DNA of 64,000 nt from Archegozetes longisetosus (taxonomy: Eukaryota; Arthropoda; Arachnida; Sarcoptiformes; Trhypochthoniidae): contig JAEMBT020000001.1 in the NCBI GenBank assembly GCA_018873245.2, forward strand, positions 19,036,220 through 19,100,219, written 5' to 3'. The position numbers and the translations under genes were made by a program. The notes below the pieces were generated by a model, which was given only the letters and a program-made list of their open reading frames with translations, did no database searches and was not told the DNA's origin. Positions 30,187 to 42,036 of this stretch are shown piece after piece (the stretch's first letter is position 1; every line of letters begins with the position of its first letter).

Positions 30187-32686
30187 TTAAAGCGCTTTAA
30201 CTACTTTATTACATCGCTCAACGTACTGACGATTATTACAAGTCTTTGTATTGTCGTCAAAGACTAGTCCCTCAGGACAGAACTGTTCTTCGGCGATATA
30301 CTTATGTCCTCCAACAAACGGATTCTCTTTGCAGATGATGAAAGATCTGCATTCGTTCTCATTTCTGAAAATTCCAGCCTCGTGGCATCTGCTATCTCCA
30401 TGATTTTGTTGTTCGTTAGTGTTTTCCGGGTGTTTCACGTCAACTGGTTTTCCATTGACACAATCTTCGACTTGAGAGGCAAAATTGCACATACTTATTT
30501 TCTTCGAGAACAGAGTTCCTGGGGCGCACGTTCGCTCGTATCTTACGAATTGTCCACTTTGATAGGCGTTTGAAACGCATTGGATGTACTTCTCACAAGT
30601 TTCATGATGTGCAAAGTAACCCACTTCTTTGCATTCAAATTCAGTGCCCGGTGGATTAGGAGCCTGTGTTGGGGCTGCTGTTGGGGCTGCTGTTGGTGCC
30701 TGAGTTGGAGCATCAGTTTGGGGAGGATCTGTTGGGACTGGTGCCGGTGTTCCTGGTTGTGAGGGCGGAAGTGGCAATGGGTTACCACTTGCGAGACTTT
30801 TCTTGATTTGATTGACAATCGGATACTTTCCTTGCCCACATAAGCCTCTAAAGTCATCAGTATCCAGTGACCAAACCATTCCACCGGCTAATCCCTTAGC
30901 GAGCGCATATCTTGTCTATTTAGCAATCAAAGTCAAATTAATTTGAGATTAACTTTTATAGGTAGTCATAAATTTGAAAATATAGTACCTTTATATCAAT
31001 ACTCTCAGTGTTGTCGTAACCAATCCATTGATTGCCTTTCACCATATAAGGTGCGCGATAATCGCTATCAAAGTATGTGGTCCACAGTGAACCTTCATTT
31101 TGTCGGATTGTACATATCTATTGCAAATATAATGATAAGTTGATTGAAGTTCTTTTCGAAACTTTGCATCGTTTCAATTAACAATAAGTCTAACTATTTT
31201 CTAACCAATTGAACTATTTGAAAGTTATGCAATTCTTATCATATTTTTATTATGTGTACTAATTAAATGTCACGAAAACTATACCTCATGATATCCAATC
31301 ATTCCATCCTCTCTAGTGTACTGTCCTGTAATTGTAAAAAAGAAATTCAATCAAATTAATAATGAAAAGTATATCGACTAAAATGTTAAACCTGCTAATC
31401 CTGGTCCCGAAGTTTTTGCATAGAGTCCATGATCCGCAGGATTGATAAGAGTAAATGTTCGGCCTATGATTCAACGTTAATTTGTTAGATTTTGATACAA
31501 ATAACAACCTAAATGATTTACCATAGATAGGCATTCCTAATACGATCTTTGAAGGTGAGGCGCCTTTACTTATCCAATAATTGACTGCATAGTCAGTATT
31601 CAAGATCTTTTCTTCTTCAGGTTCGTCAGGTTTGACAAAGAGCGGAGCGTTATGTCCAGTGTAGTCGTGCCATGCGCCGTGAAAGTCATAACCCATCAAA
31701 TTAATGAAATCGCATAATTTGTTAATTTCTGGGATGTCATATGCTATATCAATTGTTGATCTGCCCGCAGAAACGGCAGATGTTAGCAAATATTTGCTTC
31801 CGAAGGCTGCGCGAAGTTCTCTTAAAACTTGAACAAAGTTTTCCTTGTCTTCAGGCTGTCCACCGCGATTGGCTGGATATTCCTGATTCAAATTGATTTG
31901 AAGTTTCATCATTGATTCATATTTAATATAAAACTATTTACAAGTCATACCCAATCAAAATCTAGTCCGTCGAAACCATGTTTTCCCAAGAATTCTACAA
32001 CACTATCAACAAATATTTTTCGTAAGGCAGGATCTTTGGCCATATATCCATATTTTTCGGAACCCTCATTCCAGCCGCCAATAGCAATAATGGTCTTAAG
32101 CGCCGGATTTTGTTTGCGTAAATTGTTGAATCTACTATAAGCTCCTATTTACAAAAAAAGAAGTTTAAATGAAAGCGTAACAAATATTGAAAGTACATCT
32201 CAAGCTCTGACCTAATCCCCAATTATCTTCCAAATCGAGCCAATCATCAAAAGCAGCGATTCTGTTATTTTCTAACTTAGCGAAGCCGTACACTAAATGA
32301 GTGCAAAGGAACGGATCAATGTCTTCAATCAAGAATCTTCCGTCTCCTGGCCTATAGTTAGCCCACGTGCCCACATAACAAACTACTTTATAGCTCGATT
32401 TCACTTCAGGATCAACTTTGACTTCCGGATCGACTTTAACTTCAGGCTCAACTTTTTTGTCTTCGTGTTTTCTTGATGGCCATGCTCCCGGAAACCATCT
32501 ACCTGGAAATCTTCTCACATTCCATGGTCTTACATGTCGGTTATTATAGTTATCTGTTGGAGTCAAATCCAAAGTTACTCAAAAGTAAGTGGCATAATAA
32601 ATAAGTCTCGAACCTCTCTTTGGTGCAGCGTTTACATTAATAATAAGTAGACTAACAAGCAGAATAAAGAAGATACTCTGATTCAT
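30187..32686 (-). CDS. secreted GH18 chitinase with two CBM14 domains, eight exons
   Basis: An endochitinase hydrolysing beta-1,4-GlcNAc chains in cuticle or gut lining. Minus-strand exons: 32686-32614, 32553-32212, 32144-31951, 31882-31522, 31463-31392, 31325-31285, 31117-30989, 30915-30187; about 646 residues. It has a signal peptide (MNQSIFFILLVSLLIINVNA), a basic linker with tandem KVDPEV repeats, and a GH18 barrel with all four family motifs: KTIIAIGGW, DGLDFDWEYP (catalytic Glu present, built across the exon 3/4 junction), MGYDFHGAW and GGMVWSLDTDD. A Pro/Thr/Ala linker and two six-Cys peritrophin-A (CBM14) domains follow. The first intron is uncertain: an in-frame TGA at 32579-32581 must be removed, and GTTCGA..CAACAG (60 nt) or GTTCGA..TTTGAG (36 nt, eight more residues) both keep frame. 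The architecture is like mite group 15 chitinases. Confidence 0.9.
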
Positions 32687-32746
32687 AATTAACGGGTGAT
32701 GACAATCACAGCTAATAGTGAACTTACTATTGCACAAAGTTTCAGC

Positions 32747-32756
32747 TCTTATATAT
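32747..32756 (-). promoter_or_regulatory. TATA box of the chitinase gene
   Basis: The minus strand reads GGATATATAAGAGCTG about 60 nt before the ATG at 32686, a canonical TATA position for a short leader. Confidence 0.6.
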
Positions 32757-32799
32757 CCCGAAAAAAGGGAAGAGTTAATTGATAAATATTGACTCATTG

Positions 32800-35389
32800 T
32801 TGTCGAACTTTATTAGCAGTGAATTCCAATCAAGATCATGATAAGTCATCACTTACGTAAATTGGGTCTTATTTTGAATGCATAACTAGTGAAGAATCTT
32901 ATGTTATCGACTTAATTATGATTAGAAAGGAGATTTTTTTCTGCTAATCGTTGGATTCAGTGATCATAGTTTAAGAATGTTTTGATGTTCACACCTTCGC
33001 ATTCCCTCGTTTCGTAGAAACATCGCTATTTTATCTCATGTTCTTTAAACATTTATTTTGTATAAAGTTTGACATTGAAGATAGAGTAAAATGACCTTAA
33101 GCAAGAATCTTAGCCATTAACACAGTACTCAGATTCGGGCAAAGAAGAAAAAGAGAATATTTTGACCCTTAGGAAAACAAGTTAAAGGATTGGAACTAAG
33201 CTTCATTTGAACGAAATTATGTTTTAGATATTATTCCTAATTTATACTCTCTAATTTTCCATATCCTTCCTAGATTTTGCCGTTCCACTTCCCGAATCTG
33301 AGGACTCTGACCATTAGTAATCAAAGCAAACATCGGGTCAGTATTCTAGGTTGGTTACATTAGATTAGACCAGGATGCAACTTATTAGCGATTAAGAATA
33401 CAATCATTCATTACAGATATGATTGTTATAACCTTTTAATTATACAGACAATTATTCGCCAATGTTTCCTAAAATATTCAAATTTAAATTCTATTGTTTA
33501 TGAGCAATACTTTCCAAGGGTATCACAATTTATCTAAGCATTGATCAAAACGGAAGGAATTCATATAAGTTTTTAACTATACGACTTTCCATGTTATACG
33601 AAAAATGACGAAATTTAATGTTTCTTGAGTTATTGTTTATCAAAAAAATTTCAGATTTGATTAATTTAACTGAAATTTGGAGATTTAAGAATCAGAGGAT
33701 CAAAATACTGGTGATGTTATGCAATTATCTAAATAATTAATTTTTCTAACAAATAGTAATGTTGAATCAGGTGAACATGGATTAATTCCTATGAAGATTG
33801 CCTTTAATTACATACATTTTACCTCATTTAAGGCCTTGAACTTCAGTTTCTATAACAAAAACTTTCGATTAATTATCGAGTTCCTCAGCATTTTTTGCTA
33901 ACAATTATAATTATTAAAAGATTCTATAGATTTAAAGAAATTCCTGATCAAATCTGGAAAAATATTGTTATTCACAGAAGTCAGATTTTATCAGAGCTTT
34001 AAAGATTTAATGAAGTATTTTTTGTACTTCTTCGGGACTATTTGAAAAGCTTGAATTTCTGAAATATAGGTAAAAGTAGAATAAATATTTGATTCCATTC
34101 TTATGTTTCCATCAAACAAAACTTGTATCGCTTTTTGAAAGTCAGATATCAAGTTCAAGGCGTTAATTATCAGAAATATCATAATTAATTTTTCCATAGC
34201 TAAGCACGAAATGCTCTATGGCTAAGAGACTACCATTCAGTGCCAAGCACTACATCATCTATTTTGCATCTATAAGATTTATTTGATTGTGAAAAATATC
34301 AAAATAATAACCTGATATGTGTATGATTTTTGTCTGGAAAATGCAAATATTTCAAACAGTAATTGGAGATTTTTAGCTTTCAACACACAATCATTACCAA
34401 AAAGGTTTATGACGTTTAAGCTTTGCGTAGTTTTCCAAACAAATCTTTTGGTTTCGGACGGATTTGTTATTAATTATTCTGTTTTTCTAAATCAAGATTA
34501 ACTTATTCAGAACTAGTACTTTCTGTTTGTAAACAATTTTTTCTCAATATAATAGAAATGAAGTTCTGCTCAATCTTTAAAATGACTTTAGCAGTAAATT
34601 GTTGATGAAGGAAATCGATTTCCTAATGATCTAATTGCTAATTGTTTGAACGGTTAGCCCTAATTACTAAATATCCTGTTATGTGCGTATAATTTCTTAT
34701 AAATCCTTACAGTTGAACTCACTTCAAGTAATACTCATTTCTTAAATAAGTTGATCGAAAAATAATCTTAAGGGATCAAGTCTTACATTTACTTTATTGA
34801 TAGGTAAGTGACAAAATTGTCATTTAAATTCTATAAGATCTAATAAAAGCTAAGAGTTCAGATATTTTCTGATATTATTTTTCGTTAGAATACATATAAC
34901 TGTATAGCTACTTCAATATATAGTTCAATATTATTTATATGTTGTCATTTTGAAGTTGTTGCAACAATCTAATAACTTCTATGCATTTACTCTATTCAAT
35001 ATTTGAGTACTGCCTATCTGACAGGTTAGAAAGTTCTACAATTTTTGCGTTCCAGAAATACAGTCATTAATGCATTGTTATGCGCCACATCTCAAGTCTT
35101 AATTCTCTTTTAGATTAGTTTTATCGACATCAAATTTATACAATATAACATTCTCGAATTTTTCAGATAAAAAGTTCTCTTACATCATCTTCAGCATTAG
35201 TCAGAGCTTGAGAATTAATCCTTTCTTAGAGATTAAGCAGAACTACAGTTGAATTTCGTCATAAATACGTTTTTATTTAGAAAATGCGTTTTACAGGTCA
35301 TCCTTGTTCTTTAACGATTTTCAATGCAATCAGGTCTTAAAATTCATAACACAACAGCTATGGAAAAATTGAAGCCTTTGAAGATCTAT
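32800..35389. other. gene-poor AT-rich stretch
   Basis: Several 60-70 codon frames occur (for example 33991-34197 minus), as expected by chance at this composition. None has a family motif or supporting splice structure. Nothing else is recognised. Confidence 0.4.
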
Positions 35390-36180
35390 TTTGAAAATGG
35401 TTATAGCTTTGACTTGATTCAAAAGAGTAAATGATCCATAGAAGATTTCAAGAGACTAACATTGAGCTGAAAATATGCGTAAATGTGACATGTAAGATGT
35501 GTCTCTTTGCAAAATTATAGTATGGTCATCAATCTTTATTTAAGTTTTCAATAACGTTACCTGAGAGTGAGTATTGAGTTTTGAAAGTCATAAACATGGA
35601 AACTGTCATATTTTAGTCAGAAATTTCATCAAGATTAAATTATCAAAAATTCATAACTAGTAAATGGGAATAGCTAAGAAAATCAAGCTTTCACTCAAAG
35701 TCATCATAAATAGAAGCCTCAAAAAATTATGCTCATGATTAAAAAATGCTACTCTGAAAAATGCCTGTTTCAAATGAGCTACACTATTAGGTCAAACTTA
35801 TGCATATGATATGCAATTATCCTGAAGAGAAAGAAACATATATTTATTTTAATGATCTCGAACCAAAATTTGGTCTCTAACTAACCCTATTCTCGATATA
35901 TGACTTTTCGAAATATATAACCTAGATGAAATTTCTGACTATAAAAATCATAACTTTCATGTTTGCGACTTTCAAAAATTCTTCGATATTCAGTCTTAGG
36001 TAATATGCTCAATATTTGAGAAAATGATTGACGGTTGTTAAAAAATTTTGTAAAAATTTGTGATCTTTCAAAGTGGACGTTTTTAACGTGGTATCACATT
36101 TTCGCATATTTTCAGTTCAATGTTAACCTCCTGAAATAGCGAATGGGCCAACAAGAATCCTTGTGTCTTTAAAAGAGATT
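35390..36180. repeat. decayed large palindrome (arms about 350-380 bp)
   Basis: The halves are inverted copies around a centre near 35,770-35,790. TAACATTGAGCTGAAAATAT (about 35457) pairs with the inverse of TAACATTGAACTGAAAATAT (about 36108-36127). AGTCAGAAATTTCATCAAGA (about 35614) pairs with the inverse of AGTCAGAAATTTCATCTAGG. Identity is roughly 70-75% by eye, so it is old. It may be a foldback element. Exact ends are unclear. Confidence 0.6.
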
Positions 36181-38735
36181 AAAACTATGTTCACTCTAAA
36201 ATTAGATGGAGTCGTCACAATTGATTTTCTAATGACTTTTTTCTCCTTAAGATATGCTTAATTTGATTCTCTTTTGCAGTGCTCTATACTTTCATATTGA
36301 AAATAATTATGATTGTTAATAATCCAATAAAATTAAAATAAAACAAATTTATGATCAAATTGTTACGTATAACTAGAATGACTTTCAAGTTGGAGGTCTG
36401 TCACTTCTTTTTATGATAAGCAACACTTTATTGTAAATCTCTAAATATAATTAAAAGGTCTTCAAACTTGCAATTTCTATTTATGAGACACGTGTGTTAT
36501 TTGTAGTACTCAATCAAATTAATTGAATTCTCAGCTGTAAAAACACTTTTATTGACTTGTAATTAAATTAGACTTTGTTGATGGAAAATTTGCCAATAGG
36601 AAAGTTTGACGTACACTGAGGAATAAATGCCAGTACTTTATTTGCTATTCCGATTAACTAATTTCTGATCCAATACTGATTTAGGATTTGATAAACTTGA
36701 CCTTCATATGGTTGAGCCTAAACCAAAGTTTGATGAAATGGTATTACTTTACAAGCTAGTCATATAAATACTGGCTATGTTCACTTTAGCTTATTAGAAA
36801 GCTTTAGATTTCATCAATTTTTATCTTATGCTAATTAGTGATTATTCCGATATCCCGTATTAGTTAGTAACTAAGTAGTAGTTATTCAAAAGTCTTCTGT
36901 TGTTTCTTAGTTCAATATCCATTTGCAATGGTTTAATATTATCTGTAAAACTGCTGATTTTGCTAATTTTATCTCTTTTAAAAGTCCTTCGGTTAAGACT
37001 ACTTTAAAGTTAGTGATCGATTGAATTCGTTTGGTGAGTATAATTGCATTTTGATTTAAGAGTTGACTCAATTAATATTCGCCAAATCAGTGACTTATAA
37101 GTTACAAAACACTTGACTCTTAAATGTTTTCCCATTGATAGCAGTAAAATGAGATAATTTGAAAGTAAGTTAAGTTATATAATCCCTTCCTCTATGATTA
37201 GAGGCTGTTGTAAATGATAAATTGTAATCTTTCACTTGAAAATGAATTATTTAAGTTAATTTAATGATAAAGTTTAATAATGCAATTAATTTGATATAAT
37301 CAAAATTACGCTTATAATTCTCTAATAATTGCTTCGCTTCGAACTTTTGTCACAATTTCATTGTAATTAGTGTTTTATTCGAGACCTATTTTATTTTCGG
37401 TAAATTAAAATCAGGAAAAGTATGTGAAGATTAAAAATTATATTTTTAATATTGAAACCATATCTGATTACTATTAAAGGTGAAATAAAGAATTTTCAGT
37501 AGACTCAGTATAAACTTTTTGATGAGTGTTAAAGTTGTAAAACTGCTCAAATGCTATCTGTTTCTAATCGTCATTTAATTACGGTAATTGTCAAAAAGTT
37601 AATTTTTAAAATATAACTTACATATTTTGTCCTTTTCTATATTTTTTATAATCTTTGCAAAAGATATATTCAATGATGTGTTGAGTTTCAAAACTTTCTC
37701 TATAATCAAAAAGTTTATGAAACACTCAATTGAGCTAAAATACGAGATAAATCGACATTGAAAGTTCAAAAACAAGATATAAAAAGTCAAAGATATAAAT
37801 AATATCTTAATTCATAGAGAATTTAAGTAAAACAATGAACTTCTATATTAAACTTTTAGTTTAATTTTAGCCCAAGTTTTGACGAAAAACTTGAAACTAG
37901 GGTTACATGAGATATGTTTCCATAGAGACAGAAATGTATAGTGCATTGAAAAGCTGTAAAGTATTGCGAAAGTGGGCGTTGTTTTCATAACCGAATGAAA
38001 GCCTATCTTGTTTTGAAAGACAATAATATTAACACTATTCAACTTAAACATTGTTTACATATTTCTCTAATAAAGTCATTCAACTATTTCAATATTGTCT
38101 ATAAATCTCTTTCTTTTCATCTCTTAATCATTTTGTTTAAATAATTCTAATATATTGCTATTAAATATTGATTTATTTTTCATAAATTATGTAAGTTTTC
38201 ATAAACATAATTATATCTTATTTTTTCTTTTATTAATATTATATTTAAGATAATTATATCATTAAAATGCTTATAACAACAGTTTTGTTGACATTGAATT
38301 TACTGAGTCTTAGTTTTTATTCTAAACTGATTTTAACGAAAATAGGCTAATATTTTTTAAATATAATTTTTAAATTAATAACCGATTCGTTGGCTCACTA
38401 TTTTACGAGCTATTTGTTTATTAAACAATTGAATCATTTGATAATTTTATATTTCAGTCCGAGAATCATCGAAATATTTGATCAGAAGAACAAACAAGTT
38501 TACGATAATCAAAATGATTATCTATATATCGGTTGAATAATAATAAAAAGCAGGAAATGAGGATATGAAAACTTAACAGTCATTAATTACTTAAAGATAT
38601 ATTTGTTTTGGTTAATAATAAAAAGTGAGACAACGTTTTCAATACCAGTTAATAACAGTGAAGACAACGAAGCGTTAAATTACATTAATAATAATAACAA
38701 TAATAATAGTAATATGTAGTTTTACTTTCGAAACA
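36181..38735. other. intergenic, upstream of RalGPS
   Basis: Very AT-rich, with an (AATAAT)-type run at 38683-38712 just before the RalGPS start. No convincing gene is seen; short frames at 37599-38051 are unsupported. Confidence 0.4.
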
Positions 38736-41442
38736 ATGTCACTCAATACAAGACCGCAAACAAGTTTGAAAAGAAGTGTCTCAACTCCAGGAACTGCTTT
38801 TTTCAATTGGCGAACGATTCAAAACAACAATAATGTAAGACTTAATATTATGGAAACTGTTCGCTTATTAAACTTATAAATTGTTTTTGCATCTATTTGT
38901 CTTTAGTTTCCATTTGATTTTAGTTTGTGTTTATCTTTATTTTTAGTTTTCGCTCAATTTTAACAAACACTTTAACAACAAACAGATTGACACAAAACAG
39001 ACATATGAAAAGAATGCTTAAATTGCTTAAGAATTTATTAAGTAAATTTAATAGTAATTGTTGTAATTATGAACTATTGAAACAATCGTTTCAGAATGAT
39101 TTGGATCGTATTGATAGCAGGTTCTCCCTGTTAACTCTTCCTTCACATAACCTAACGCCTGATTCCAAAATCAAATCGTTAGACTACAGTCATTCGCCGC
39201 CAACCAATTCCATTAAATTTGATTTCGTTGATTATGCCAAATACGATGAGATTCAGGATGTGTTACGCGTTTCACCTGAAGATCTGGCCACACAAATGAC
39301 TCTAATTGATTTGTCGATATTTGTTGCGATACAACCACAAGAATTGTTATCGTGTGCATGGAGCGGCCCCAAAAAGTTGCAAATCTCCCCAAATATTGTG
39401 GCCTTTACTCAAAGATTCAATAGAGTACGTCACTTGATATAGTATTAGGCTTAATAATGATTTAGCTTTCTCTATATTCTAATTGTTTGATAAACTCTAA
39501 GACTTCCTAATAAAGGAAGCATAATCTAATCGATTGTAAACCCTTTTTGTTTATTTTCAGGTTAGCTTCTGGGTTGTTCAGGAAATATTATCTCATAAGT
39601 CAGTCAAGCATAGGGCTGAAGTGTTAAGTCACTTTATCAAATTAGCCAAACGTCTATTTGAGTTAAATAATTTACATTCAGCTTTTGCTGTCAAATCTGC
39701 CCTTACGAGTGCACCCATTCATAGACTCTCCAAGACATGGGCTGTAAGTCATATCATTTAACTGTCATTCAATTCAATGAACTTTACCTAATCTATAAAT
39801 TAAACACCTATTTACGATATATTTTTTTTATTCTCCTATAACAATAGTATTTATCTAAGAAAGATAAGACATCGTTTGAACGGCTGAGCGAACTATTTTC
39901 TGATAGTGACAATTTTGAGCGACTACGCGAACATTTGAGTAGTGCCAAAACTCCTTGCATTCCATATCTGGGAATGTATTTACATGATATTATCTACATC
40001 GATGTCGCACATCCCTCAACTAGAGGCTTAGAGAATCCTCAGCGAACTATCAAATTAGACAATGTCCTCAGAATTATCTCAGAATTTCAGCGATCAAATT
40101 ATGGTATAAAAATTGTTCATTATAGTTTTGAAAATTTGTTTTACTCATAACAATTTTTAGAGCTTTTATTAAGTTTTATCTTATCAATTGGCAGATCATC
40201 TTCCAGTTATGCCAAATGTCCAAAATTACTTACTGTCTGTTCGATATATTGAAGAGCTTCAAAAATTTCTTGAAGACGACAATTATAAGTGAGTTGACAG
40301 TAATCCAATTGATTGTCGAATCGCTATAACACTAATCGGACATATTTTTGATTATAAGGTTATCTTTAAAATTGGAACCTCCAGAATCTGAAACCAAAAG
40401 TATATTCTATGTTAGAGAAAATAGTCATGTAGTCAGATCTGTGAATGAAAGTACAGCAAACGAATCCTTGCCATCGAGTCCTTCCGCTAACTACTTATCA
40501 GTAAATTACTATCCCGAGAGTCAAACGCAATGCAACTCAATGCCCGGGTATAGTAAAAAAGTGAATTTCATTCCTGGTCATCGAAAATCTCATAGCTTAG
40601 GAACAAATGTTTTATCTTCCATGACAATACCATCAACAGCTAAATCATTTAATCTCATTAATAATAATAAAAATCGATGTCTAATAGATGATAGTCTAAT
40701 AGTCGAAGATCCGATCAAAAATTCTGATTCAATACCTTCAATGCCCACATTTGAGATTATATATGACGACGAAGAAGTCGAAGTCGAAGAACACAGACCT
40801 CTCAGTCGTTATGTTGAATTCAATCCATTAGCAATAGAAGATAAAATTTTATTCCAGGGATCAGTTAAGCGGAAGACTATTATGAAGGACGGGAAGAAGC
40901 CTTCCGTAAGTTTTCCGCATTTTTGTCCATTGGTTCGTAGCTTTAGATTTGAATTTGGAATTTCATAATTAACACGAATTCTTATCTAATTTGTTGTCGA
41001 AATAGATATCAGGATGGGTAAGATATTGGTTAGTATTACAGGGAACACACCTCTTATACTATGATTCCAAGGCTATCAAGAATTGTCAACGTAATGATGT
41101 GAGAATTTCTTATCATTTCTATTATAATATTCACTTCATCAGCTAATTCATTGTATTTTCCAATCAATTCAGTATCGCTCAAACCCCTGCAAATGGGTAT
41201 CACTTCATGGTTGGGTCGTTGCACTCGTCGAAGAGTCAATACAATCTTCTGATACGTTTACACTATCGGATAGAGAAGGAAAGAATGTCTACAAATTTCG
41301 CGCTACCACTCCCAGCCAGGCCTACGAATGGTGTAAGCGTATTAGTCAAGTATTGTCACAATTTAAGTCATCCAGAAATTCAATGATTGAGTGCCTGATT
41401 GACTTCAACGAAGATACTAAGACTCTTTTTCCAATTTCTTAA
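38736..41442 (+). CDS. RalGPS: RalGPS: Ral guanine nucleotide exchange factor with PH domain
   Basis: A Cdc25-type RasGEF that loads GTP on Ral, with a C-terminal PH domain for membrane targeting. Exons: 38736-38834, 38924-39424, 39561-39743, 39848-40103, 40195-40288, 40359-40905, 41006-41098, 41173-41442; 680 residues with phases consistent throughout. Family marks are [29 protein letters not shown], the [15 protein letters not shown] block, [18 protein letters not shown], the linker GHRKSHSLG, and PH strands [30 protein letters not shown] and [14 protein letters not shown]. The length is slightly more than vertebrate RalGPS1/2. The exon 1/2 junction is the weakest: only the acceptor at 38923 keeps the frame, although TTTTTAG at 38946 looks stronger. 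Exon 1 could belong to another isoform, with ATG 39005 (KRMLKLL) as an alternative start. It converges with codanin-1. Confidence 0.88.
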
Positions 41443-41597
41443 TTTTAGTCATAAGGTTAAAACAAATTGTTAGCAATATTTTTATCACAAATATTTTGAG
41501 CACAATTAACTTTATTACTATTATTCTCATTTTAAATCAAAATATTAAAAGCATACTCAAAATAAATCTTTTATTAAAATTTGTTGCTGTAAAAGAG

Positions 41598-41997
41598 TAC
41601 CCTATTTTTGCAAGCTATAGTCTGCATTCCATGTATTGCCCGCACTACATGCAGACGCATTTCCACACCTTGCTAACGTGTAAATACGTATTTATTAAAT
41701 TACGATAGCGTGACCAGATTTCATTCAGGTGCATTTTTCAAAAATTGTATCATTTCGCAAAGGGCAACTAAAATCTAGTTTTCGGCTAAACTTGTCAATT
41801 TTGATATATAATACCGGAAATTTCAGGACTTCTGACTGTCCTAAATTATGATTGTCAATAATACACATTTCAAATGCACCCATTCTTAAAAGTTTTATGC
41901 ATAACCTGCGCTTCATGTATTGCCCACATAACTAAAATTTTCAAAGATTAAACATTTTCTTAAATAGCCTGCGGGTTATGGCCGGGAAAATAGGGTA
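41598..41997. mobile_element. small TIR element between convergent genes
   Basis: TACCCTATTTT at 41598-41608 recurs exactly inverted at 41987-41997, enclosing 400 bp. Inside, CATGTATTGCCC(G/A)CA occurs twice in direct orientation (about 41630 and 41914). It is probably a MITE-like insertion in the 594-bp gap between the RalGPS and codanin-1 stops. No target duplication is certain. Confidence 0.45.
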
Positions 41998-42036
41998 CCT
42001 TTGAAAAACGTACCCTAAGAATTTTAAATAAATAGA

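Noticed and set aside
30304-30884. Several open frames in both strands over the last chitinase exon
   Set aside because: They overlap the CBM14 and Pro/Thr linker coding sequence in other frames, and the repeated linker codons keep them open.
33991-34197. 68-residue hydrophobic-start open frame on the minus strand, possible small secreted protein
   Set aside because: The leader looks signal-like but the rest has no motif, no TATA and no downstream exon could be supported.
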